Assembly: GCA_029309925.1 (NCBI GenBank)
Contig: JARKND010000001.1
Span: forward strand, 186,001 to 250,000
Length of the DNA stretch: 64,000 nucleotides
Direction of reading: 5' to 3'
Source: Fulvivirgaceae bacterium JP3-4
GTDB taxonomy: Bacteria; Bacteroidota; Bacteroidia; Cytophagales; Cyclobacteriaceae
Of the stretch, positions 33,825 to 40,735 are shown piece by piece. The notes beneath the pieces are model-generated. The model saw nothing but the letters and a program-made list of their open reading frames with translations, had not been told where the DNA came from and did not search any database. The number at the start of each line of letters is the position of its first letter. Position 1 is the first letter of the stretch. A program made the position numbers and the translations under genes.

Positions 33825-34886
33825 ATGTCTGACAACGCAATTGTAATTACCGGTGGATTACTGGACACTATCAGCGCGAAAACAGCGCACGGCCTGATTC
33901 GGGGAACTGAACGCTTTAATATTGTTGCCATCATCGACCAGAAGCATGCCGGGAAAGATGCAGGCGAGGTGTTGGATGGAAAAAACAGAAAGCTGCCGAT
34001 ATACGCTACGATTTCGGATTTTCTTGCCGCTGGAAAAAGCGCGAAATATTGCATCGTTGGTGTTGCCACGAAGGGTGGCGTCATTCCGGAGGCGTTAAAA
34101 GCGATCCTGCGCCAAGCCCTGGAAAACAAACTTTCGATCGTCAACGGGCTTCATGAATACGTATCGGATAACGAGGAGCTGGCTGCGCTGGCTGCGAAGA
34201 ACAGTCTTGAGATCATTGATGTCCGCAAACCGAAAAAAGTCAAGGATCTTCATTTCTGGTCCGGCAAGATCAAGGAAGTAAAATGTCCAAAAATTGCCGT
34301 GCTGGGAACAGACTGTTCCATGGGTAAACGGACTACCACGCGTTTCCTGGTGCAGGCGATGCGAAAGGCAGGCTACAAGGCAGAAATGATTTACACTGGT
34401 CAGACCGGATGGATGCAGGGAGCGAAGTACGGCTTCGTATTCGACTCTACTTTGAATGACTTTATCTCGGGTGAAATGGAGCACGCGGTGGTCACGTGTT
34501 ATCACGAAGCAAAGCCTGATATAATTTTTATTGAAGGTCAGTCTTCACTGCGGAATCCCAGTGGGCCTGCCGGGGCTGAGTGGATTGTTTCTGCGGATGC
34601 CGATGGCGTTGTCCTGCAGCATAATCCACCGCGGAAGCAATACAAGGACATGGAATTTTATCCCGCGTATCTTCCGGATCCGAAAGATGAAATAGCATTG
34701 ATAAAGATTTACGGTGCCCCGACCGTTGCGTTGACCGTTAATACAGCCAAGATGACCGAGGCGGATGCACGGTCTTACGCGAAGAAGTATGAGGCAGACT
34801 TAGGCATTCCGACTATTTTGCCGCTGGAGGATGGTGTCGATTCGCTTGTTCCCGTATTTGAAAAAATGATCCACGCAAAGAAATAA
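33825..34886 (+). CDS. DUF1611 / DgcN-type P-loop protein
   Basis: 353 residues. The N-terminal Rossmann-like half (VITGGLLDTISAKTAHGLIRG, FNIVAIIDQKHAGKDAGE) is joined to a C-terminal half with a P-loop-like GTDCSMGKRTTTRFL and an EGQSSLRNPSG motif, as in DUF1611. Members next to an enolase-superfamily epimerase have recently been named DgcN, proposed D-glutamate N-acetyltransferase. The stop is followed after 1 nt by the epimerase start, so the two form a tight unit. Whether this pair handles D-Glu or muropeptide dipeptides cannot be decided from sequence. Confidence 0.85.
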   Translation: MSDNAIVITGGLLDTISAKTAHGLIRGTERFNIVAIIDQKHAGKDAGEVLDGKNRKLPIYATISDFLAAGKSAKYCIVGVATKGGVIPEALKAILRQALENKLSIVNGLHEYVSDNEELAALAAKNSLEIIDVRKPKKVKDLHFWSGKIKEVKCPKIAVLGTDCSMGKRTTTRFLVQAMRKAGYKAEMIYTGQTGWMQGAKYGFVFDSTLNDFISGEMEHAVVTCYHEAKPDIIFIEGQSSLRNPSGPAGAEWIVSADADGVVLQHNPPRKQYKDMEFYPAYLPDPKDEIALIKIYGAPTVALTVNTAKMTEADARSYAKKYEADLGIPTILPLEDGVDSLVPVFEKMIHAKK

Positions 34887-34887
34887 C

Positions 34888-35961
34888 ATGTCACGCATAA
34901 AAGATGTGGAGGTGTGGAGCGCTGACCTCGCCAACACCAAACCGTACACGATCGCGTTCAAAACGGTTGACCAGGTGCGAAACGCCTTTGTCGAGATCAG
35001 GCTTGAAAACGGTATAACGGGAATGGGTTCGGGAAATCCAAGTGAATATGTAGTGGGAGAAAATCTTTCGCAAACACTGGATGCACTGAAGGAAACCAAC
35101 CTGGAGTTTCTGATCGGTCGTGATATCCGCGAGTTCCATCAACTGGTGTTTGACGTACAGGCCCGCTTCCCAAAAAATCCTGCGGCACGTGCTGCACTCG
35201 ATATCGCGCTGCACGACACGTTCACAAAATTCCTCAATGTTCCGCTGGTGAAGTTCCTCGGGCAGAAGATCAAGTCACTTCCAACTTCCAATACAATCGG
35301 AATTAAAAATGTTGCCGATACCGTAAGGGAAGCTGGAGAGTACATCAAAGCCGGATTTAAAATCCTGAAGGTGAAACTTGGAAAAGACCTTGAAGAAGAT
35401 ATTGAGCGGCTCGTGAAAATCCGCGAGCACCACGGCAAAGACGTTATTATCCGAATCGATGCTAACCAGGGGTATACCGTTCAGCAGACACTGGATTTTT
35501 ACAAACGCACGCTGCCGCTGAACATCGAACTTATTGAGCAGCCACTTCCTGCAAAAGCCGTGGCTGAAATGAAGAACCTGCCGGAGGAAATCAGAAAAAT
35601 CATCGCTGCGGATGAGTCTCTTATTTCACCTAAGGATGCGATCGATCTTGTAAAGCCTCCAAAAGCCTCCGGTATTTTTAATATTAAGCTGATGAAATGC
35701 GGTGGGGTAAGCCAGGGATTAAAGATCGCTGACATTGCACGGCTCGAAGGGGTTGACCTGTTCTGGGGATGCAATGATGAAAGCCTCGTCAGCATCACCG
35801 CTGCCCTGCACGCTGCATTTGCCTGCGATAACACGAAATACATCGACCTTGACGGAAGCCTTGACCTCGGCCGCGATGAAGCGAAAGGTGGCTTTGTTCT
35901 GAAAGACGGAATTATGATGTGCTCGGATAAACCGGGGCTTGGAATAGAGAGGATAGGGTGA
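34888..35961 (+). CDS. Enolase-superfamily epimerase (dipeptide epimerase / DgcA type)
   Basis: 357 residues. Acid-base pair and metal ligands of the muconate-lactonizing subgroup: KVKLGKD (KxK), IRIDANQGY (Asp), IELIEQPLP (Glu), IIAADESL (Asp) and the opposite-face Lys in FNIKLMKCGG; the C-terminal specificity loop has CNDES, as in Ala-Glu epimerases. Two reactions fit: L-Ala-D-Glu to L-Ala-L-Glu in murein recycling, or racemisation of N-acetyl-D-Glu (DgcA). The DUF1611 partner upstream favours the second reading without excluding the first. The stop overlaps the start of a paired-arm repeat. Confidence 0.88.
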   Translation: MSRIKDVEVWSADLANTKPYTIAFKTVDQVRNAFVEIRLENGITGMGSGNPSEYVVGENLSQTLDALKETNLEFLIGRDIREFHQLVFDVQARFPKNPAARAALDIALHDTFTKFLNVPLVKFLGQKIKSLPTSNTIGIKNVADTVREAGEYIKAGFKILKVKLGKDLEEDIERLVKIREHHGKDVIIRIDANQGYTVQQTLDFYKRTLPLNIELIEQPLPAKAVAEMKNLPEEIRKIIAADESLISPKDAIDLVKPPKASGIFNIKLMKCGGVSQGLKIADIARLEGVDLFWGCNDESLVSITAALHAAFACDNTKYIDLDGSLDLGRDEAKGGFVLKDGIMMCSDKPGLGIERIG

Positions 35962-36120
35962 CAGGTTTCAAGTTCCAGGTTTCAAGTTCCAGGTTCCAAG
36001 TTCCAGGTTCCAAGTTTCAAGTTCCAAAATCCAAGATCCAAAAAAATGCAAAGAGGGGACTAAATCTCATCTTGGTATTTGGAGCTTGGACTTTGGATCT
36101 TGGTATTTGGTATTGGATCT
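35962..36120. repeat. Paired-arm element (TTCCAAG type)
   Basis: Left arm 35963-36042 is a run of about ten TTCCAGG/TTTCAAG/TTCCAAG units; right arm 36070-36119 is TTTGGAGCTTGG-, TTTGGATCTTGG- and TTTGGTA-like units in the opposite sense. A core of about 27 nt lies between. It begins directly at the stop codon of the epimerase gene. This is the longest arm pair in the window. Confidence 0.85.
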
Positions 36121-36264
36121 TTCTGCGGAGGGCTGCGGTGTGTCAGTTCAACAGTGCCAAAATTTCTTTTTTTATGCGCTGTCAGGCAGTGGGGAAGGAG
36201 TGGAACAAGGTTTGATGTAGGCGAGGTCGATTTCAATTCTTTAAACCTTCATTTTCATCCCCCT

Positions 36265-36561
36265 ATGGAAACGACTAGCGTTTATTTAAAGGAATTGCCC
36301 GCCCAACTCAAAAAGATCCACGAGAAAAAAATTGACATCAAGATCTACAATCATTCAGGGCAATGGTCAGATCATTTTTTTGGTGTACTTGAAGTCAAGG
36401 AAATAAAAGAAAAAGACTATGACGTGACGGTGCTCATCTTGTTTGATCCGGAAACAAATGACTCAACCGCCATCGATGTCAAATCAATAAATATGGTGGA
36501 GCTGAAAAGCGAAATGACCGTTAATGGAAGGGCAGTCAGAAAACTGAAGATCACAAAATAA
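36265..36561 (+). CDS. Small cytoplasmic protein of unknown function
   Basis: 98 residues from the ATG at 36265; longer in-frame starts run through repeat DNA and are rejected. The sequence is beta-rich: VYLKELPAQLKKIHEKKIDIKIYNHSGQWSDHFFGVLEVKEIKEKDYDVTVLILFDPET, then IDVKSINMVELKSEM. No signal peptide, no cysteine pair, no known motif. It looks like a compact small domain and has its own terminator, but I cannot place it in a family. Confidence 0.65.
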   Translation: METTSVYLKELPAQLKKIHEKKIDIKIYNHSGQWSDHFFGVLEVKEIKEKDYDVTVLILFDPETNDSTAIDVKSINMVELKSEMTVNGRAVRKLKITK

Positions 36562-36591
36562 AAAAGCCATCCCTCAGGACAGCTTTTTTGC
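36561..36591 (+). terminator. Terminator after the 98-residue gene
   Basis: AAAAAGC..TCC CTCA GGA..GCTTTTTT: an interrupted stem (AGC-TCC / GGA-GCT with a 2-nt internal loop on each side) followed by six T. It also points against the convergent minus-strand gene. Confidence 0.6.
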
Positions 36592-36609
36592 TATGTGTAC
36601 AACTGTTAT

Positions 36610-38508
36610 TTATTCCACACGGTTGGGAATGAACGGTTCTTTGAAGTATTTGTCGTGCAGTTCATGATACTTCTGACGATCCTTCTCCTTGACTTTTTTT
36701 CCATTGATCTCAATTTCATCATCCTGCCAGCGCAGGCTTTCAACTTTCTCGTCTTTCTTCAGGTAGCCGTCTTTGATTGCCATTTCCTTGATGGTCGTTG
36801 CAAACTCGTCAGACCAGGCGTGAATCTTGTCAAGCTGAACGCGTGCCAGTTCCAGGTCTGCTGACATTTCATGAAGGTCGGCAGCAAATGGCACTGCCGC
36901 AATTTCGTCCAGCGTTGACAAAGCGAGATGCTGCGCAGCATTCATTTCTTCGAGGGCCATATGTTGCTGCGAGGCTGCCAGGGACTGAAGCTCGACAAGC
37001 TCATTGAGATGTTGCATGTCAAGTTCTTTCAATTGCAGATAGCTTTGGTTGTCAAAATCAGCTTTGAATTTTTCTTCCATTGCCTTCATCATCTTGTCAA
37101 ACTCTTTTTGATTCTTTTTATAGAAGTCACTGAACTCCTCGCTGAATTTTTTCTCGAACTCACGGCTGAACTCCTCCCAGTTCTTGCCACTGTGATACCA
37201 TGCGCCCGGAATTGTGTCAGGTGTCCATACATCTGCCGGCATAGACGGGAATGCCGGGAAGTTTGGGAATGAAGGGACGGCCGGTACTTCAAATGTTGGA
37301 GGCACTGGCGGCACGGGCATTTCAAAAGCGAAGTCAGAGTCGCCTGAAAATTCTTCAAATACTTGTTCGTGTGGCTCACCCTTTTCATCGAATGTGATAA
37401 TTGTTGTGCGTGACGACCTGCTCTTTTTTACCGTAGTGTCCTGTGCGAGGGTACTATCTTTCTCTTCGAGGGAGGACGAGTTCTTTTTCTGTACAGTAAG
37501 CCATGAGGCGCATACCAATCCAACAATGAGCAATGCAGCAGGCACCAGCCTGTCTTTTGCAGAATACTTTTCTCCGGTCTTTTCCATAATACGTTTGATT
37601 CGGTGTAACAACTGATTTTTATTGGCGGCCAGTGCTAACGCGAAGGTTGATCTGGTGAGTTTCCATTCTTCCAGCTTTGCCAGGGTTTTCGCATACTCCA
37701 GCGAGCTTCCATGCATGCGTATGACATCGTCATCACAGCAATACTCGCGTTCCCTGCGGATAACATTTGATAAAATCCAGACGAAGGGATTGAAGAAGAA
37801 CAACGTTTCAATAAAGGTCTGCGCAAGATTGATAATGTAGTCGTGCCTGCGGATGTGCGCGAGCTCGTGCAGGAAAATCGTTTCTATCTGGGCCGGACTC
37901 AACCCGGCAAGCATACCTGCAGGCACCAGGACCATTGGTTTAAAAAATCCGATGACCATCGGTGTAGTGATCCTTGTCGACTCGGCAAGTTGAACAATTT
38001 TTTGAATCCCGAGATTTTCCGCAAGCGTCTGCAGTTGCTCATTCCAATGCTCCGCCACCGCAGTCGACTCGGATTTCAAAGTCGAAATAAACCACCAGCC
38101 ACCAACAAGTCGTAATGAGAACACCAGGGCACCAACGGCCCATGCCGTAAGGATCCACCGCATGTTTTGGTCGAGAAAGCCCAACGCAAAGGCCAGCGTC
38201 TGCTCCATGGAAAAACTTTGGGCTTCAGTCGTCATCTCTTGTGTTGAGACAAGAGACGAATGTGCGAACTCCGCAATAACTCCTGTGCGATCGTCAATGT
38301 TATTCGCGAGAATTATAAAAGTTGCAAGGCTCACGAGAAACGCTGCGGAGATTCCTGCGCAAGCGATGGCATAACGAACTTTTGAAAAACGTTGAGGAAG
38401 AATCCTCAATATCAGGATGACCAGCAGCGAAATAATTCCCGCCTGCCATAACGAATTAACAAGTGTCCATCCGAGTGGTGCCGTCCAGTTTTCAAAATTG
38501 TTGATCAT
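36610..38508 (-). CDS. BlaR1/MecR1-type M56 metalloprotease with an unusual sensor tail
   Basis: 632 residues. Four membrane helices surround a cytoplasmic M56 zinc-protease loop with HELAHIRRHDY (HExxH at 214-218) and a downstream Glu in the FFFNPFVW region. The fourth helix (about 313-335) leads to an external part of about 290 residues. In classical BlaR1 this is a penicillin-binding sensor; here it is Pro-rich (PVPPVPPTFEVPAVPSFPNFPAFP) and then a long, charged coiled-coil-like segment (EEFSREFEKKFSEEFSDFYKK, ELVELQSLAAS) with no SxxK motif. It overlaps the BlaI-type repressor gene by 4 nt. The stimulus is unlikely to be a beta-lactam acylating it. Confidence 0.9.
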   Translation of the reverse strand: MINNFENWTAPLGWTLVNSLWQAGIISLLVILILRILPQRFSKVRYAIACAGISAAFLVSLATFIILANNIDDRTGVIAEFAHSSLVSTQEMTTEAQSFSMEQTLAFALGFLDQNMRWILTAWAVGALVFSLRLVGGWWFISTLKSESTAVAEHWNEQLQTLAENLGIQKIVQLAESTRITTPMVIGFFKPMVLVPAGMLAGLSPAQIETIFLHELAHIRRHDYIINLAQTFIETLFFFNPFVWILSNVIRREREYCCDDDVIRMHGSSLEYAKTLAKLEEWKLTRSTFALALAANKNQLLHRIKRIMEKTGEKYSAKDRLVPAALLIVGLVCASWLTVQKKNSSSLEEKDSTLAQDTTVKKSRSSRTTIITFDEKGEPHEQVFEEFSGDSDFAFEMPVPPVPPTFEVPAVPSFPNFPAFPSMPADVWTPDTIPGAWYHSGKNWEEFSREFEKKFSEEFSDFYKKNQKEFDKMMKAMEEKFKADFDNQSYLQLKELDMQHLNELVELQSLAASQQHMALEEMNAAQHLALSTLDEIAAVPFAADLHEMSADLELARVQLDKIHAWSDEFATTIKEMAIKDGYLKKDEKVESLRWQDDEIEINGKKVKEKDRQKYHELHDKYFKEPFIPNRVE

Positions 38509-38891
38509 TGCTCACCTCCTTCAAGTTTTTGCAAGTACTCCTTGATCTGTTGCAGTTCCTCTTTCGATGATTTGTTGTTGCCGAGTGCACTCATCACCAG
38601 TTGCATGGCCGAGCCTTCAAAAACGGTGTGAATCATTTTATCGACCATCTGCTGCCGTGTATTCTCCTGGGTTGGAACCGCTTTATAGAGATGAAGCTTT
38701 CCGCTTTTTTGGCGTGTCACCAAACCTTTTTCGTGCATAATCTGCATGAGTTTAAGAATGGTGGTGTAGCCGTTGGCAGTTTCCCCGCCCATTGCCTCAT
38801 GAACGTCTTTTACGGCAACAGGGCCCCGATTCCACAAAATTTGAAGGATTTCGAGCTCTTTTTCAGTTGGTTTTACCTGGATTTTTGTCAT
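38505..38891 (-). CDS. BlaI/MecI-type transcriptional repressor
   Basis: 128 residues from the ATG at 38891. Winged-helix domain: VKPTEKELEILQILWNRGPVAVKDVHEAMGGETANGYTTILKLMQIMHEKGLVTRQKSGKLHLYKAV, followed by a C-terminal dimerisation helix (TRQQMVDKMIHTVFEGSAMQLVMSAL). BlaI-type repressors are inactivated when the paired M56 protease cuts them. Two near-identical palindromes upstream are the likely operators. It is the first gene of the operon with the M56 sensor, sharing ATGA. Confidence 0.95.
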   Translation of the reverse strand: MTKIQVKPTEKELEILQILWNRGPVAVKDVHEAMGGETANGYTTILKLMQIMHEKGLVTRQKSGKLHLYKAVPTQENTRQQMVDKMIHTVFEGSAMQLVMSALGNNKSSKEELQQIKEYLQKLEGGEQ

Positions 38892-38892
38892 A

Positions 38893-38908
38893 TACGAAGA
38901 AGTTCGTA
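38893..38908. promoter_or_regulatory. BlaI-type operator O1
   Basis: TACGAA-GAAG-TTCGTA, a perfect dyad with 6-nt arms, ending 2 nt before the repressor ATG and overlapping the predicted transcription start. Binding here would block initiation. Confidence 0.85.
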
Positions 38909-38911
38909 ATA

Positions 38912-38942
38912 CAAGTTTAAAGCTTGAACGGTTCGGACGCAA
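38912..38942 (-). promoter_or_regulatory. Promoter of the BlaI-BlaR1 operon
   Basis: On the minus strand TTG (38942-38940), a 20-nt spacer and TAAACTTG (38919-38912) approach the Bacteroidota pattern TTG-N17-23-TAnnTTTG with one mismatch. The transcription start would fall near 38907, inside O1. Confidence 0.6.
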
Positions 38943-38948
38943 GCCTTG

Positions 38949-38966
38949 TTACGAAAATTTTCGTAA
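38949..38966. promoter_or_regulatory. BlaI-type operator O2
   Basis: TTACGAAAATTTTCGTAA, a perfect 18-bp palindrome with the same TACGAA/TTCGTA arms as O1, just upstream of the -33 element. The centres of O1 and O2 are 57 bp apart. Confidence 0.85.
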
Positions 38967-39068
38967 ATCTTAAAAATTCCAGGATCGAGCGCAGCGGTTG
39001 AGAAACAATGGTTAACCGCAGAATTTGCGAATCCCTAAAAATAATTGTGCAACCGGTTCTGGATGTAC

Positions 39069-39698
39069 TTAGTCTCTCGTTTCAATCAGGCCTTTGAGGA
39101 GGCTCTTCCATTGCACATTCGAAAAACCCATGATTGCAGTAGAACCGACAATAGCGTTTCTCACTTTGTCGATGACGTTGTTTGTTTTCGTGTTAGGCAC
39201 TTCGTTGCGACCATATACTGCTGCAGTCACCTCGCGACCATGACGCTCCAGCACAAACGAACTCGTTGCAGATTCTTTAAAGAAGTGAGCAGTCTCGTTT
39301 CCCTCCGTCAACGGACTTGGTGTTGGCCTCACACGAATTGCAATGCTTTCATTCTCGCCATTGGGATTACCAGTTTCCTCAACTGCTTCAACTCTCACCC
39401 AGTCGTACCCTTTTCCTTCGGTTGGTCCGGGTGCGGGTAAATCGATTTTGAATAGGTCACCTTTTTCCACGGTCCTGTCGACTTCGTTTCCGTGCTGATC
39501 CGTCAGCCGGAATGTTGCTGAAGCCGGTCCGCTATACTCCCTCCAATGGTTAACATCGACAAGCCGGTTCCTGGCGATCATAAAGAGTTTGCGCGCATCG
39601 TTTTCATCAGCGGCAGTTACGGCATGGTCTATATCTTTTTTAGTGCCTTCTTCCTGTGGCGGCACCGTTGGCTTATTCTCAGTTGTTTCTTCTTTCAT
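39069..39698 (-). CDS. Protein of unknown function
   Basis: 209 residues, no signal peptide. Acidic, Pro/Lys-rich N-terminus (residues 1-30), then a beta-rich domain with ATFRLTDQHGNEVDRTVEKGDLFKIDLPAPGPTEGKGYDWVRVEAVEE, IAIRVRPTPSP, and SSFVLERHGREVTAAVYGRNEVPN. The C-terminus VRNAIVGSTAIMGFSNVQWKSLLKGLI is hydrophobic and could touch membrane or a partner. The pattern recalls small conserved Bacteroidota proteins annotated only as hypothetical; I assign no function. The gene diverges from the DUF72 gene. Confidence 0.65.
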   Translation of the reverse strand: MKEETTENKPTVPPQEEGTKKDIDHAVTAADENDARKLFMIARNRLVDVNHWREYSGPASATFRLTDQHGNEVDRTVEKGDLFKIDLPAPGPTEGKGYDWVRVEAVEETGNPNGENESIAIRVRPTPSPLTEGNETAHFFKESATSSFVLERHGREVTAAVYGRNEVPNTKTNNVIDKVRNAIVGSTAIMGFSNVQWKSLLKGLIETRD

Positions 39699-39761
39699 AA
39701 AAAAGCATCAAAAACATCCATGCCCCGCTTCCGGGAATAAATCTTGTAGCTGCTGCAGGCT

Positions 39762-40493
39762 ATGGTAAAATTCAGGATCGGCTGTTCCGGCTATCAGTAT
39801 GCAGAATGGAAGGGCATTTTTTATCCGCTTGACTTGCCCAAGAACAGCTGGTTTGAATTTTACTGCGAACGCTTCAACGCCATCGAATTGAACGTGACGT
39901 TCTATAAATTTCCGCGAGCGGAGTTTTTGAAGAAATGGTATGATCGTTCGCCTGCTGATTTTTCCTTTTCTGTTAAGGCGCCTCGCGTGATTACTCATTT
40001 TAAAAAGCTGCAGGATTCTAAACGTTATCTGCGCGATTTCTACACAGCGCTCGAGAAGGGATTGAAAGAAAAAACGGGGACCGTGTTGTACCAATTTCCG
40101 CCACAGTTCGAATTTACGCAGGAGCGACTTGACCTGATTGTGGAGATGCTCAACCCGGCATTTACCAACGTTGCGGAGTTCAGGCATCCGTCATGGTGGA
40201 CTTCACAAGTGTATGAGACCTTCAGAAACCATAGGATAGTTTTCGCTGGAATGAGTCATCCGACACTACCCGATCCGGTCCTTATCACCCATAACATTCT
40301 CTACTATCGCATGCACGGTGTTCCGCATCTGTATACCTCGGCTTACGCACAGGAAGACCTTGAAGCAATTGCGGCAGAAATCATCAGGGATGAAAATCTT
40401 AAGGAGGCGTTCGTGTTTTTTAACAATACTGTAGCGGGAGCAGCAGTAGGCAACGGCAGGCAGTTTCAAAATATTGTCGAGCTCGTACATTGA
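39762..40493 (+). CDS. DUF72 (YecE-family) protein
   Basis: 243 residues. It opens with FRIGCSGYQYAEWKGIFYP and carries the family signatures FNAIELNVTFYKFP, FSFSVKAPRVITHFKKL, VLYQFPPQFEF, EFRHPSWW and FFNNTVAGAA. TIM-barrel-like fold; function undefined although the family is widespread. Followed on the plus strand by no good terminator; the strong hairpin behind it reads as a terminator on the minus strand. Confidence 0.9.
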   Translation: MVKFRIGCSGYQYAEWKGIFYPLDLPKNSWFEFYCERFNAIELNVTFYKFPRAEFLKKWYDRSPADFSFSVKAPRVITHFKKLQDSKRYLRDFYTALEKGLKEKTGTVLYQFPPQFEFTQERLDLIVEMLNPAFTNVAEFRHPSWWTSQVYETFRNHRIVFAGMSHPTLPDPVLITHNILYYRMHGVPHLYTSAYAQEDLEAIAAEIIRDENLKEAFVFFNNTVAGAAVGNGRQFQNIVELVH

Positions 40494-40510
40494 ATGTTGA
40501 GCGAGCCATA

Positions 40511-40543
40511 AAAAAGGAACGTCCCGCATGAAGCGGGACGTTC
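40511..40543 (-). terminator. Strong terminator (clpB or sRNA)
   Basis: Perfect 11-bp stem GAACGTCCCGC / GCGGGACGTTC with a 5-nt loop; the minus strand continues CTTTTTTATGG. The plus strand lacks a T-run. Confidence 0.85.
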
Positions 40544-40594
40544 AAACCAAACCCCTCAAACCAACACATCCTCCGAGTTCGGAGGAATCACCAA
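40511..40594 (-). ncRNA. Candidate small RNA between clpB and the DUF72 gene
   Basis: On the minus strand a promoter-like TTG-N17-TAGGTTTA precedes about 84 nt that contain two hairpins and no ORF. Hairpin 1 is TCCTCCGA/TCGGAGGA (40569-40586); hairpin 2 is an 11-bp perfect GC-rich stem, GAACGTCCCGC/GCGGGACGTTC (40517-40543), followed by CTTTTTT, a strong terminator. Between them lies a G/T-rich GTTGGTTTGAGGGG stretch. It is either a free-standing sRNA or the processed 3' end of clpB mRNA, whose stop is 142 nt upstream of the proposed start. Hairpin 1 hides a GGAGGA anti-SD-like word. Confidence 0.5.
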
Positions 40595-40598
40595 TCCT

Positions 40599-40626
40599 TA
40601 AACCTATCTATATAACATAATGCCAA
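40599..40626 (-). promoter_or_regulatory. Promoter-like TTG-N17-TAGGTTTA
   Basis: TTG (40626-40624) and TAGGTTTA (40606-40599) on the minus strand, spacer 17 nt, matching TTG-N17-23-TAnnTTTG except for the last base. It would start the candidate small RNA near 40594. Confidence 0.5.
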
Positions 40627-40735
40627 CGCGGATGGTTCAGGAAAATTTTGACTTCTAACGGCAAAAATTCCAGATTAACTGAGGTATGGTTTTCATTTTT
40701 ACCACGGGAAGTGTTGAAGAAATGCCGTGTAAATT

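Noticed and set aside
35963-36042. CRISPR array
   Set aside because: Units are too short and degenerate, no regular spacers and no cas genes.
35958-36264. ORFs through the TTCCAAG repeat (starts at 35958 and 36079)
   Set aside because: The reading frames consist of repeat translation; the real 98-residue gene starts at 36265.
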